From Pandoraea pulmonicola (lineage in GTDB: Bacteria > Pseudomonadota > Gammaproteobacteria > Burkholderiales > Burkholderiaceae), in assembly GCF_000815105.2 (NCBI RefSeq), contig NZ_CP010310.2:1302001-1366000 (forward strand): 64,000 nucleotides of DNA. Reading direction: 5' to 3'. Under the pieces are notes generated by a model that saw only the letters and a program-made list of their open reading frames with translations, did not search any database and was not told where the DNA came from. The translations under genes and the position numbers were made by a program. Position 1 is the first letter of the stretch, and each line of letters starts with the position of its first letter. Positions 50,707-60,065 of this stretch are shown piece by piece.

Positions 50707-51129
50707 ATGCCAACCGGGAAAGCGGCCGCGCTCACGGGGTCCCGATTGCCCCTGAAAGTGCTGCTGATCGAAGATTCGGCGGTCATTCGCGAGAGTCTGT
50801 CCGAAGCCCTCGGGTCTACGGGGATGCTCCAGGTGACAGGCGTGGCGGAGACGGCCGACGACGCGGTCCGCACCCTCAAGGAGGACTCGTTCGACGCCGT
50901 GATCGTCGACATTCAGCTGCGGCGTGGCTCGGGCATGGATGTGCTGTCCTATCTGCACGACGCCGGCATGCTGCCCAACCTGATGGCCGTCGTCCTCACG
51001 AACTACGCGCTCGCCACCTACCGCAAGCGCTGTCAGCAACTGGGCGTGCGGTACTTCTTCGACAAGTCCCTCGAGTTCGACCGTGTCATCGAAGTTCTCG
51101 ACGATTTCGCCTCCAGTCGGCAGGCTTGA
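50707..51129 (+). CDS. Stand-alone receiver-domain protein
   Basis: 140 residues with a single receiver (about 15-135): Asp23 in LLIEDSAVIRES, phospho-acceptor Asp68 in AVIVDIQLRRGSG, Thr near VVLTNYA and Lys120 in FFDKSLEF. No output domain. Such proteins act as phosphate sinks or connectors. Its start is 13 bases after the NarL-type regulator, so the two are likely co-expressed and may share the kinase at 46969. Confidence 0.92.
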   Translation: MPTGKAAALTGSRLPLKVLLIEDSAVIRESLSEALGSTGMLQVTGVAETADDAVRTLKEDSFDAVIVDIQLRRGSGMDVLSYLHDAGMLPNLMAVVLTNYALATYRKRCQQLGVRYFFDKSLEFDRVIEVLDDFASSRQA

Positions 51130-51455
51130 ATCGGCGCCAATGGCCCAATTTCCTTGAAATTCTCACCTATCGAGAATTTTCCGCCGGTAGTGAAATCAAC
51201 TCACGTTTTCCCGTTCGGGAGGGCGTGAGCGATGCCATACGTCCGTTCTTTGCCGCATTGCGATACGCAACGCCGGTTTCCCGCGTTTCCCCGATCCGGT
51301 TGGTCCCTTTCAGGTGAATTCCAATATAAAGAGATCAAATTTTATTATTTTCAACTATTTAGGTGCATGGGCTAGAATGTCGCCTTTGTGCTAAATACCG
51401 AGTCCAGGCGGCGGCACTGCGGGTAGTTTCGGCAGTGGGGCTGCTATTTTTTTGC
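51130..51455 (+). promoter_or_regulatory. metNIQ upstream region with candidate terminator and promoter
   Basis: 326 bases, AT-rich. An AT-rich hairpin (AAATTCTC 51157-51164 with GAGAATTT 51172-51179, followed by TCC) could end the receiver operon weakly. A good -10 box TAGAAT at 51373-51378 is preceded at 17 bases by a weak -35 (TTCAAC, 51350-51355), which would give a leader of about 70 bases before metN. No SAM-type riboswitch or MetJ box is recognisable. Confidence 0.4.
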
Positions 51456-52490
51456 ATGATCGAACTCCAGAACATTACCCAGCGATTTGCTGGGCCCAAG
51501 GGGCCGATCGACGCGCTTTCCAACATCAGCCTGTCGATCGAGCGTGGCGAAGTCTTCGGCATCATCGGCCGAAGCGGCGCCGGCAAGAGCACGCTTGTGC
51601 GCGTGATCAACCTCCTCAATCGTCCGAGCGATGGCACGGTGCGTGTCGACGGTGAGGACCTGACCGCGATGTCGACCGACGCGCTGCGCCAGGCGCGCCG
51701 CCGCATCGGCATGATCTTCCAGCACTTCAACCTGCTGAACTCGCGCACCGTTTACGACAACGTGGCGCTGCCGCTGGAACTGGCCGGCACGCCTGCCGCG
51801 GAGATTCGCGCGAAGGTGTTGCCGCTGCTCGAACTCGTCGGTCTCACGGCCCAGAAGGATCGCTATCCGTCGCAGATCTCCGGCGGCCAGAAGCAGCGTG
51901 TGGGCATTGCGCGTGCGCTGGCGAGCGAGCCGCAGGTGCTGCTCTCCGACGAAGCGACGTCCGCGCTCGATCCCGAGACGACCCGCTCGATTCTCGATCT
52001 GCTCAAGCGCATCAACCGCGAGCTCGGCTTGACCGTCGTGCTGATCACTCACCAGATGGAAGTGATCAAGCAGGTGTGCGATCGCGTGGCGGTGCTCGAC
52101 GCCGGCCGCGTGGTCGAGCAGGGGCGTGTGATCGATGTGTTCCTGCGCCCACGTCATGAAGTCACGCGTGCACTCATCGGCGATGTGATCTCGCAGGAGC
52201 TGCCCGCCGGCGTGCGCGAGCGCGTGGCGTCGCGCATCGGCAACGGCCACGATCATCTGTATCGCCTGGCGTTCTCGGGCGCGGGCGTGGATCAGCCGCT
52301 GCTCTCCGAAGCGATTCGCCGCTACGAGCTCGACTTCAACATCCTGCATGGTCAGATCGACGAGATTCAGGGGCAGGCGTTCGGATCGCTCGCCGTGATG
52401 GCGGGCGGCACCCCGGCCCGCGTGGCCGAAGCCATGGCGTTCCTCGCCAGTCAAGGCGTCGTTGTCGAGGAGCTGAGCCATGTGGAGTGA
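51456..52490 (+). CDS. metN: MetN, methionine importer ATPase
   Basis: 344 residues, MetN length. Walker [10 protein letters not shown] (about 38-46), signature [16 protein letters not shown] (about 141-156), Walker [18 protein letters not shown]. The C-terminal ACT/NIL domain (about 260-344), [20 protein letters not shown], binds methionine and inhibits transport when the cell is full. The gene overlaps metI by 11 bases. With MetI and MetQ it imports D- and L-methionine. Confidence 0.96.
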   Translation: MIELQNITQRFAGPKGPIDALSNISLSIERGEVFGIIGRSGAGKSTLVRVINLLNRPSDGTVRVDGEDLTAMSTDALRQARRRIGMIFQHFNLLNSRTVYDNVALPLELAGTPAAEIRAKVLPLLELVGLTAQKDRYPSQISGGQKQRVGIARALASEPQVLLSDEATSALDPETTRSILDLLKRINRELGLTVVLITHQMEVIKQVCDRVAVLDAGRVVEQGRVIDVFLRPRHEVTRALIGDVISQELPAGVRERVASRIGNGHDHLYRLAFSGAGVDQPLLSEAIRRYELDFNILHGQIDEIQGQAFGSLAVMAGGTPARVAEAMAFLASQGVVVEELSHVE

Positions 52491-53133
52491 AATGTTCGAT
52501 CTGTTCGTCTCGTCGTTCTGGGAGACGCTGATCATGGTCGGGATCTCGGGCATCATCGGCGCTGTCGTGGGCGTGCCGCTCGGCGTGCTGCTGTATCTGA
52601 CCGATCGCAACGGCGTGCTGCAGAACCTGCCGACCAATCGCATCATCGGCATCGTCGTCAACGCGGTGCGTTCGACGCCGTTCATCATTTTGCTGGTCGC
52701 CGTGATTCCGTTCACACGTCTGATCGTGGGCTCTTCCATCGGCACGATGGCTGCCGTGGTACCGCTCACCATCGCGGCGGCGCCGTTCGTGGCGCGTCTG
52801 GTGGAGACGGCGTTGCGTGAAGTCGACCGCGGCCTGATCGAGGCGGCGCAATCGATGGGCGCCACGACCGGCCAGATCGTGATGAAGGTGCTGCTGCCCG
52901 AGGCACTGCCTGGCATCGTGGCCGGCCTGACCATTACCTTCGTGAGCCTGGTCGGCTATTCGGCCATGGCCGGCGCGATCGGCGGCGGCGGGCTGGGCGA
53001 CCTGGGCATTCGCTACGGCTATCAGCGCTTCCTGCCTGAAGTCATGGTCACCGTCGTGCTGATCCTGATCGTCTTCGTGCAACTGGTGCAGACGTTCGGC
53101 GACTGGCTGGTGCGCCGTCTGAGCCACAAATAA
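52480..53133 (+). CDS. metI: MetI, methionine importer permease
   Basis: 217 residues with five membrane spans, standard for MetI. The EAA loop [20 protein letters not shown] docks Met[29 protein letters not shown] and [20 protein letters not shown] are family blocks. The start overlaps the end of metN. Confidence 0.96.
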   Translation: MWSEMFDLFVSSFWETLIMVGISGIIGAVVGVPLGVLLYLTDRNGVLQNLPTNRIIGIVVNAVRSTPFIILLVAVIPFTRLIVGSSIGTMAAVVPLTIAAAPFVARLVETALREVDRGLIEAAQSMGATTGQIVMKVLLPEALPGIVAGLTITFVSLVGYSAMAGAIGGGGLGDLGIRYGYQRFLPEVMVTVVLILIVFVQLVQTFGDWLVRRLSHK

Positions 53134-53190
53134 CGTTTCGGACAACAACGTCGCCGGCGAACCGGCACTTACTCACACGCGAGGTTTTAT

Positions 53191-54003
53191 ATGCAACGTC
53201 GTTCGCTTTTCAAGCTGCTCGCCGGTGTCGGCGCCGCAACGGTTTTCGCCACGCAATTCACCGCACCCGCGTTGGCCGCGGACCCCGTGAACCTGAAGGT
53301 CGGCGTGACGGGCGGCCCGCACGCCCAGATCTTCGACGAAGTGAAGAAGGTCGCCGCCAAGGACGGCCTGAACATCAAGGTCATCGAGTTCAGCGACTAT
53401 GTGCAGCCGAACGCCGCGCTCTCGTCGGGCGATCTCGACGTGAACAGCTACCAGCACCAGCCGTACCTCGACGCGCAGGTGAAGGATCGCGGCTACAAGC
53501 TCGAGTCGATCGCCAAGACCGTGATCTTCCCGATGGGCATCTACTCGAAGAAGATCAAGTCGCTGGCCGACCTGAAGTCGGGCGACAAGGTGTCGCTGCC
53601 GAACGATCCGACCAACGGCGGTCGCGCGCTGCTCCTGCTGCAGAAGAACGGTCTGATCAAGCTGCGCGCCGACGCTGGTCTGAAGGCCACGCCGCTCGAC
53701 GTCGTCGAGAACCCGAAGAAGCTGAAATTCGTGGAGCTCGACGCCGCCCAACTGCCGCGCTCGCTCGACGACGTGACGGTGGCCGTCATCAACACCAACT
53801 TCGCGATGGAAGCCGGCCTGAATCCGAAGAAGGATTCGATCTCGATCGAAGACGCCAACGGCCCGTATGCCAACGTGCTGGTGATCCGCACTGCCGACAG
53901 GAACAAGCCCTGGGTGGCCAAGCTGATCAAGGCCTATCACTCGCCGGAAGTGAAGGCGTTCATCGAGCAGAAGTTCGGCGGCTCGGTCGTCACGGCATGG
54001 TGA
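53191..54003 (+). CDS. metQ: MetQ, methionine-binding protein
   Basis: 270 residues, the NlpA/MetQ family. VNLKVGVTGGPHAQIFDEVKK, EFSDYVQPNAALSSGDLDVN and DPTNGGRALLLLQKNGLIKL are diagnostic. The signal MQRRSLFKLLAGVGAATVFA ends at about residue 30 (PALA) without a lipobox Cys, whereas most MetQ proteins are lipoproteins; the RRSLFK motif could direct it to the Tat path. It lies 57 bases after metI and ends at a strong terminator. Confidence 0.94.
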   Translation: MQRRSLFKLLAGVGAATVFATQFTAPALAADPVNLKVGVTGGPHAQIFDEVKKVAAKDGLNIKVIEFSDYVQPNAALSSGDLDVNSYQHQPYLDAQVKDRGYKLESIAKTVIFPMGIYSKKIKSLADLKSGDKVSLPNDPTNGGRALLLLQKNGLIKLRADAGLKATPLDVVENPKKLKFVELDAAQLPRSLDDVTVAVINTNFAMEAGLNPKKDSISIEDANGPYANVLVIRTADRNKPWVAKLIKAYHSPEVKAFIEQKFGGSVVTAW

Positions 54004-54049
54004 TGAACTGATGATCTGACACCGTCCCGTTACCGGGGCAGTCCGTGAG

Positions 54050-54083
54050 AACGGCAACGCGTTGCGGCGTTGCCGTTTTTTTT
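54050..54083 (+). terminator. Intrinsic terminator after metQ
   Basis: AACGGCAACGC (54050-54060) pairs with GCGTTGCCGTT (54067-54077), 11 base pairs around a 6-base loop, followed by an eight-T run ending at 54083. Confidence 0.93.
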
Positions 54084-54423
54084 CGTCTGAACTTCGGCGA
54101 CCCTCGACATCCTCGGGAAAGCGCCTGCTCGCCGCGATGCCGGCATTCGCGCTGCTCGCGCGTGTGTGGCAATTCCGACACTGTCATGGATTTGTCAAAT
54201 CACGGCGATAGCCTGAACGGCAACAAAAAGAGGGCGCCTGCGGGCGTCGTCAACAATAGGCGGATATGGGCGCGAGTCCCGCGACCGCACGCGAAGCACG
54301 GGGAAAGGGGGGAGCATGCCTCTCGCCTTCGGTGCGTCTTGACGCACGCGACATCGGCCCGCACGTCGCAATGCAGTTGGTTGGCTGGATGGCGGCGCAC
54401 CGCATCGACTTTCGGAGTACCTC
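54084..54423 (+). other. Upstream region of the EAL-GGDEF gene
   Basis: 340 bases without a gene. GGCGATAG at 54204-54211 matches 6 of 8 bases of the sigma-28 -10 box, but no -35 box is present at the right distance, so I do not call a promoter. GGAG at 54414-54417 lies 6 bases before the TTG start of the next gene. Confidence 0.4.
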
Positions 54424-56316
54424 TTGAATTCTCCCCCGCCTGTCGCCATACGTCTGGAGCGTTTTGCCGCGCCGGCCGCGTCGCGCGATGCATCCGTTGC
54501 CGCCATAGGCGCTTCGGGTGCCGTTCCTATCGATCCCGTCGAGCGCGCGATGCTCGCGGAACTCTGCGAAGGCATCGGCCTGACCTGCGTGTTCCAGCCG
54601 ATTCTCGACTTTCGCACGTCGGAAGTGGCGGGGTACGAGGGACTGGTGCGCGGTCCGGCGGGAACCTCGATCCATTCACCGATGGCGCTCTTCGCGGCCG
54701 CGCGCCGTCATGGCCTGTCCGGGCCGCTGGAGCTGGCCTGCCGCCGCGCCGTGCTGTGCGGTTTCGTCGAGCAGGATCTGCCCGAGCGGCTGTTTCTGAA
54801 CATCGGTCCAGTGACGCGCGCGCAGCCTGGCGGCGGCGTGATCGAGTCGCTCGGTCTGGACGAAACGTTCGCCATGCTCCAGTCGTTTCGCCTGGCGCCG
54901 GAGCGCGTGGTGCTCGAACTGACGGAGCATGCGCCGACGCTGGATCTCGCGAGTACACGTGCGTCGCTCACAGCCTATCGCGCGTTGGGCTTCGAGGTGG
55001 CGCTCGACGACATGGGGGAGGGGTACGCCAGCCTGCGGCTGTGGTCGGAGCTGCGACCCGATTACGTGAAGATCGATCGGCATTTCGTCGACGGCATCGA
55101 CACCGACACGCTCAAGCTGCAGTTCGTGCGTTCGATGCGGCAGATCGCGGAGACGAGCGGCACGCGCGTGATCGCGGAAGGCATCGAGCACGCCGAGGAG
55201 CTGCAGGTCGTGCGCGATCTCGGCATTTTTCTCGGACAGGGCTATTTCATTGCGCGTCCCGAGGCGCAGCCGCAGCGGGCGATTACCGCGAACGTGCGGG
55301 AGGTCGTGAACGAGCGGCGCGCCTACGTGCATCAGCAGCCGAGCCAGCTCGGCGCAGGCAATGTGACGCTCGAGCGCATTGCCTCGTTCGTCGCGCCGGT
55401 CTCGCCGGAGACGCGCAGCGAAGACGTGGTGGCGCGCTTCGAGAGCGATCCCGCGCTCGAAGTGCTGCCGGTGGTGGAGCGCGACCGGCCCGTCGGACTG
55501 ATCGGCCGGGCGTCGTTGATCGGGCGTTTCGCGCGTCCCTTCACGCGCGAACTCTACGGGCGCAAGCCGTGCTCGGCGGTGATGGAGCCGCGTCCGCTCA
55601 CCTTCGACAAGGATGCCAGGCTGGAGGACCTGAGCCGCATGATCGCGGAAGGCGCGAGCCGCCAGATCGCGGCCGGCTTCATCGTGACCGACCAGGGGCG
55701 TTACTTCGGTGTGGCGCAGGGCCACGCGCTCATGCGTCACATCACCGACATGCAGCTCGACGCGGCGCGCTATGCGAATCCGCTCACGCTGCTGCCGGGC
55801 AATGTACCGATCGACGACTATATGGACCGCATGATCGGCGAGCGCCAGTCGTTTCACGCGTGCTACGTCGATCTGGACAATTTCAAGCCGTTCAACGACG
55901 TGTTCGGCTATCGGCGCGGCGACGACCTGATTCAGTTGGTCGCGCGTGTGCTCATGGCCGTGCGCAATCCCGAGCGCGACTTCCTCGGGCACATCGGCGG
56001 CGACGACTTCCTCATCCTGTTCCGCAGTCCCGATTGGGAAGCGCGCTGTCGTGAAGCGCTCACCCGCTTCGGCGAGGCGGTGACGGAGTATTTCCATCCG
56101 GATCAGATCGCGGCGGGCGGATTCGAGGCGGAGGATCGCCGCGGCATGGTCATCTTCCATCCGATCACGAGCCTGTCGATCGGTGTGGTGGCGGTCACGC
56201 CCGAGAGCTTTCCGTCGCACGTGGAAGTTTCCGCTGCCGCCGCCGACGCCAAGAAGATGGCCAAGCGCGCGCTCGGCAACAGCCTGTTCATCGAGCGCCG
56301 TCGCGCGCATCGGTGA
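54424..56316 (+). CDS. EAL-CBS-GGDEF cyclic-di-GMP protein, likely phosphodiesterase
   Basis: 630 residues from a TTG start supported by GGAG. The EAL domain (about 45-295) carries EGLVRG in place of EAL, LNIGP, LELTEH, ALDDMGEGYASL, YVKIDRHF and IAEGIEH, so all metal and catalytic residues are present. A CBS-pair region (about 310-450) follows. The GGDEF domain (about 460-615) has GGDDF at 525-529 instead of GGDEF. This order (EAL-CBS-GGDEF) is usual for phosphodiesterases regulated by a nucleotide-binding CBS pair. It lowers c-di-GMP and so favours motility. It is the only c-di-GMP gene seen here. Confidence 0.9.
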   Translation: MNSPPPVAIRLERFAAPAASRDASVAAIGASGAVPIDPVERAMLAELCEGIGLTCVFQPILDFRTSEVAGYEGLVRGPAGTSIHSPMALFAAARRHGLSGPLELACRRAVLCGFVEQDLPERLFLNIGPVTRAQPGGGVIESLGLDETFAMLQSFRLAPERVVLELTEHAPTLDLASTRASLTAYRALGFEVALDDMGEGYASLRLWSELRPDYVKIDRHFVDGIDTDTLKLQFVRSMRQIAETSGTRVIAEGIEHAEELQVVRDLGIFLGQGYFIARPEAQPQRAITANVREVVNERRAYVHQQPSQLGAGNVTLERIASFVAPVSPETRSEDVVARFESDPALEVLPVVERDRPVGLIGRASLIGRFARPFTRELYGRKPCSAVMEPRPLTFDKDARLEDLSRMIAEGASRQIAAGFIVTDQGRYFGVAQGHALMRHITDMQLDAARYANPLTLLPGNVPIDDYMDRMIGERQSFHACYVDLDNFKPFNDVFGYRRGDDLIQLVARVLMAVRNPERDFLGHIGGDDFLILFRSPDWEARCREALTRFGEAVTEYFHPDQIAAGGFEAEDRRGMVIFHPITSLSIGVVAVTPESFPSHVEVSAAAADAKKMAKRALGNSLFIERRRAHR

Positions 56317-56338
56317 CACACGCGGCGAGCGCAATAAA

Positions 56339-56360
56339 AAACCCGCCGGACGGCGGGTTT
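56339..56360. terminator. Bidirectional terminator between the EAL gene and the APC permease gene
   Basis: AAACCCGCC (56339-56347), loop GGAC, GGCGGGTTT (56352-56360). It is preceded by further A bases (56336-56338), giving six Ts on the minus strand and only three on the plus strand. It sits between convergent genes. Confidence 0.8.
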
Positions 56361-56380
56361 GTCTCTCGCGGAGCGGACGG

Positions 56381-57997
56381 TCAGTGCGTCAGCGCCGGCA
56401 TGCCTTCCATGCTGGCGGCGTCCTGTTCGCGCTCTCCCGACAGGTACGGCGTGCGCCAGCCGGCCTGCACGCCCCAGTGATAGAACGCGAGCGAGAGCAC
56501 GGCGACCACGACCATGTCCCAGCCATACGGCAGCAGACCGATGCCGCCGAATTCCTTGCTGCCGATGTACGAGCACAGCGCCATCGCCGGCAGGTAGCCG
56601 ACCAGCCACCACGACGCCTTCAGGTCGCGCCCGAAGCCGAGCCACTTGTCCTTCGCCTGATAGTAGAAGTACACGGGCAGGGCCACGATCACCAGCACGA
56701 TGATCTGGCCGGTGAGCGGCCAGCGCGCCCAGTACAGGATCAGCGAGGCGCACACGAAGGCGAACGGCGCGATCACCGACAGGCCCGGCAGGCGCAGCGG
56801 ACGATGCATCTCGGGCGCCGAACGGCGCAGCGCCATCACGCTGATCGGACCCGTCAGATACGAAATGACGGTGGCGACCGAGATCACGGCGGCCAGCGAA
56901 TCCCAGCCGCGGAAGAAGAACATGAAGACGAACGACACGGCCAGGTTGAACCACATGGCCTGACGCGGTACGCCATAGAGCGGATGCACACGACCGAAGA
57001 TTGCCGGCAGCGTGCGGTTGCGCTCCATCGCATAGATCATGCGGCTCGTGGTGGCCATGTAGGTGGTGCCGGTGCCGCTCGGGCTCAGGAACGCGTCGAA
57101 GTACAGCACGATGGCCAGCCAGTTCAGGCCGAGCGCGATCGCGAGTTCGGCGAACGGCGAGCTGAAGCTCACCATGTGCCAGCCGCCGACGAGTTGTTCG
57201 GGCGAGAGCGCGCCGATATAGGCCACTTGCAGCAGCAGGTAGATGACGGTGGCGAGCAGGATCGAGCCGACCACCGCAAACGGAATGCTGCGGCCCGGAT
57301 CGCGCGCTTCGCCGGCCAGATTCACCGGGCTCTGGAAGCCGTTGAACGCGAACACGATGCCCGACGTGGCCACCGCGGTGAGTACGGCCGACATGCCGTT
57401 CGGTGCGAAACCGCCGTGCTCGGCGAGATTGAAGTTGCCCGGATGGAAGCCGGCGACGATCAGGCCGGCGATGGTCAGTGCCGGAATCGCGAACTTGAAG
57501 AGCGTGATGGCCGTGTTCGCGCGGGCGAAGAGCTTCACACCCCAGTAGTTCAGCATGAAATACACGATCACCAGCAGGGCGGAGAGTGTGAGTCCGCTCG
57601 TGGTCAGCGTGCCGTCGACGAACAGATCGCGCGCCCATGGGTACGGCCAGGTGCTCATGTACTGGATCGACGCCTCGGCTTCGATCGGGATCACCGACAC
57701 GATGGCGATCCAGTTGGCCCAGGCGGCGATGAAACCGACGAGGCTGCCGTGCGAGTAGCGCGAGTAACGCACCATGCCGCCCGACTCCGGAAACATGGCG
57801 CCGAGTTCGGCGTAGGTGAGCGCGATGGCGAGAATCACGACCGCGCCTATGATCCAGGCAAGCAGGGCGGCGGGGCCGGCGATCTTGGCCGCTTTCCAGG
57901 CGCCGAACAGCCAGCCGGAGCCGATGATCGAGCCAAGGCCGGTCAACATCAGGGCGAACGGCCCGATGTTGCGCATGAGAGGTTGATGGTTATCCAT
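56381..57997 (-). CDS. APC-family amino acid permease
   Basis: 538 residues with about twelve membrane spans. The first helix has GPFALMLTGLGSIIGSGWLFGAWK, matching the GSGxxxG helix-break motif of APC transporters. Other blocks: YAELGAMFPESGGMVRYSRY and FNGFQSPVNLAGEARDPGRSIP. ATG 57997 follows GGAGAAG. The substrate cannot be told; together with the upstream succinate-semialdehyde dehydrogenase a role in GABA or related amino-acid uptake is an inference only. It ends at a shared terminator. Confidence 0.85.
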   Translation of the reverse strand: MDNHQPLMRNIGPFALMLTGLGSIIGSGWLFGAWKAAKIAGPAALLAWIIGAVVILAIALTYAELGAMFPESGGMVRYSRYSHGSLVGFIAAWANWIAIVSVIPIEAEASIQYMSTWPYPWARDLFVDGTLTTSGLTLSALLVIVYFMLNYWGVKLFARANTAITLFKFAIPALTIAGLIVAGFHPGNFNLAEHGGFAPNGMSAVLTAVATSGIVFAFNGFQSPVNLAGEARDPGRSIPFAVVGSILLATVIYLLLQVAYIGALSPEQLVGGWHMVSFSSPFAELAIALGLNWLAIVLYFDAFLSPSGTGTTYMATTSRMIYAMERNRTLPAIFGRVHPLYGVPRQAMWFNLAVSFVFMFFFRGWDSLAAVISVATVISYLTGPISVMALRRSAPEMHRPLRLPGLSVIAPFAFVCASLILYWARWPLTGQIIVLVIVALPVYFYYQAKDKWLGFGRDLKASWWLVGYLPAMALCSYIGSKEFGGIGLLPYGWDMVVVAVLSLAFYHWGVQAGWRTPYLSGEREQDAASMEGMPALTH

Positions 57998-58421
57998 TGA
58001 CTGTCTTCTCCACGCCCGGGGGGAGCAGATGCCGGCCCCGATACGGGCGGCGGCGAACTGCGCGAGGGCAGACAAACTACCGGCTGGCCGGTCACCGTCC
58101 GAGAGGGATGACGGCGCGGGGGCGGCGCTGACCGGCGCGACTTTGTTGATCGGGTTCTCGCGAATTTCGACTGGGATCCGGCAAAGCAGCACTCGGATGA
58201 CGGACATCTTCCGAAATGGGGTCGGAGTCGCTGTTCGCGAAAAAAGCGCGATTCTACCCGAGCAACCCCTCGTCTGTGGGACTTTGTAACACTTTTGCTT
58301 TGGTGTTCGGACGGGCGATGTTGGGAAAAATCCCGTACGAGCCAGCGCAGGCGCGGTTCTCGGAGCGAGACCACGCCTATTACAGATTATTAAAGGGTCA
58401 GATGTTCGGGGCGGCGGCGAG
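57998..58421. other. Non-coding region between the permease and the dehydrogenase genes
   Basis: 424 bases. It should contain the promoter of the minus-strand permease gene (ribosome site GGAGAAG next to 57997). An AT-rich block lies at about 58280-58310. I see no gene, strong terminator or convincing paired promoter boxes. Confidence 0.4.
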
Positions 58422-59942
58422 CTACAACCCGGCGAGGCACAGATACTTCATTTCGAGGTACTCGTCGATGCCGTATTTCGAACCTTCGCGACCCAGCCCG
58501 GACTGTTTGACGCCTCCGAACGGCGCGACCTCGTTGGAGATCAGGCCGGTATTGATGCCGACCATGCCTGCCTCGATGCCTTCGGCCACGCGCCACACGC
58601 GGCCGACGTCGCGCGCGAAGAAGTACGAGGCGAGGCCGAAGTCGGTGGCGTTGGCGAGGCGTATGCCCTCCGCTTCGTCCTTGAAGCGAAAGACCGGTGC
58701 GAGGGGGCCGAACGTCTCTTCCTGGGCGACGAGCATGTCGGCGCTGGCGTCCGCCAGCACCGTCGGCTCGAAGAAGCGTCCGTGCAGCACCTTGCCGCCG
58801 ACGGTGACGCGGCCGCCCTTGGCGATGGCGTCTTCGACGTGGCGCTCCACCTTCTGTACGGCGGCATCTTCGATCAGGGGACCCACCACCACACCCGGCT
58901 CGAAACCGTTGCCCACGCGAAGTTTGCCCACGGCGGCCGTGAGTTTCTCGACGAAGGCGTCGTAGATGCCATCCTGCGCGTAGATGCGGTTCGCGCAGAC
59001 GCAGGTCTGGCCCGCGTTACGGAATTTCGACGCGATGCAGCCTTGCACGGCGGCGTCCACGTCGGCGTCGTCGAAGACCAGGAACGGCGCGAGTCCGCCC
59101 AGCTCGAGCGCGACCTTCTTGATGGTGGACGCGCACTGCTCCATGAGCTTCGCGCCAACGGGCGTCGATCCGGTAAAGGAGAGGTGGCGCAAGCGCGGGC
59201 TGGACGTCAGGACGTTGCCCACGTCGGACGAGTTTTTCGACGTCACCACGTTGAAGACGCCTCTGGGCAGCCCGGCGCGTGACGCCAGTTCCGCGAGGGC
59301 GAGCGCCGAGAGCGGCGTGAGGCGGGCCGGCTTGACCACGATGGTGCAACCGGCCGCGATGGCCGGGGCGATCTTGCGCGTGATCATGGCGATGGGGAAG
59401 TTCCATGGCGTGATCGACGCGCACACGCCGATCGGCTGCTTGAGCACGAGCAGGCGTTTGCCGCCTTCCGGGGAGGCGAGCACGTCGCCGTCCACGCGCT
59501 TGGCCTCTTCGGCGAACCATTCGATGAACGAGGCGCCGTAAGCGACTTCGCCCTTGGCTTCGGCCAGCGGCTTGCCCTGCTCCGCGGTCATGATGGCGCC
59601 GAGGTCGTCCTGCGCCTGCATGATCAGGTCGTACCAGCGGCGCATGATGCGCGCGCGCTCCTTGCCGGTCTTGCTGCGCCAATCGGGCAGGGCGGTTTCG
59701 GCCGCCACCAGCGCGCGCTCGGTTTCCTTCGCGCCGAGGTCGGCCACGTGGGCGATTTCGGCGTCCGTGGCGGGGTCGTTCACGGCGAAGGTGGCGTGCG
59801 AGTCAGCCTTGGTCCAGTCGCCGTCGATGTAGGCGTCGGACTTGAGCAGTGCGGGATCTTTCAGTTTGGCCAGTGCGGGATGAACCTTGGGCGCTTTGGC
59901 GGAATGGCTTGGGGAACGCTGCGACGAACGGGATGATGACAC
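58422..59942 (-). CDS. gabD: Succinate-semialdehyde dehydrogenase (GabD type)
   Basis: 506 residues from a GTG at 59942 with GAGGAGAGC just before it. The family blocks are ITPWNFPIAMITRKIAPAIAAG, LSFTGSTPVGAKLMEQ, catalytic Cys314 in GQTCVCANRI and general base Glu280 in LELGG. APFGGVKQSGLGREGSKYG and LEMKYLC close the protein. Two usually conserved positions differ: Leu284 instead of Asn in ELGGNAPF, and Leu208 in KPARLTP where Gln or Glu is common. It oxidises succinate semialdehyde to succinate with NAD(P). A transaminase partner is not next to it. Confidence 0.9.
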   Translation of the reverse strand: MSSSRSSQRSPSHSAKAPKVHPALAKLKDPALLKSDAYIDGDWTKADSHATFAVNDPATDAEIAHVADLGAKETERALVAAETALPDWRSKTGKERARIMRRWYDLIMQAQDDLGAIMTAEQGKPLAEAKGEVAYGASFIEWFAEEAKRVDGDVLASPEGGKRLLVLKQPIGVCASITPWNFPIAMITRKIAPAIAAGCTIVVKPARLTPLSALALAELASRAGLPRGVFNVVTSKNSSDVGNVLTSSPRLRHLSFTGSTPVGAKLMEQCASTIKKVALELGGLAPFLVFDDADVDAAVQGCIASKFRNAGQTCVCANRIYAQDGIYDAFVEKLTAAVGKLRVGNGFEPGVVVGPLIEDAAVQKVERHVEDAIAKGGRVTVGGKVLHGRFFEPTVLADASADMLVAQEETFGPLAPVFRFKDEAEGIRLANATDFGLASYFFARDVGRVWRVAEGIEAGMVGINTGLISNEVAPFGGVKQSGLGREGSKYGIDEYLEMKYLCLAGL

Positions 59943-60065
59943 GATCGGCTCTCCTCTCGATGACCGGGTGGCGCAGACCGGTGGGCTCGCGCCGTACGGG
60001 GGGGCGGCCGGCAGCCGCGACGGCCGCCGGCGTCCGTCGCCCGGCACTCGGTGGCGGAGTCCGTT

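Noticed and set aside
60003..60028. GC-rich inverted repeat (GGCGGCCG/CGGCCGCC) between ubiD and gabD as a terminator
   Set aside because: No T-run in either direction; could be chance in GC-rich DNA.
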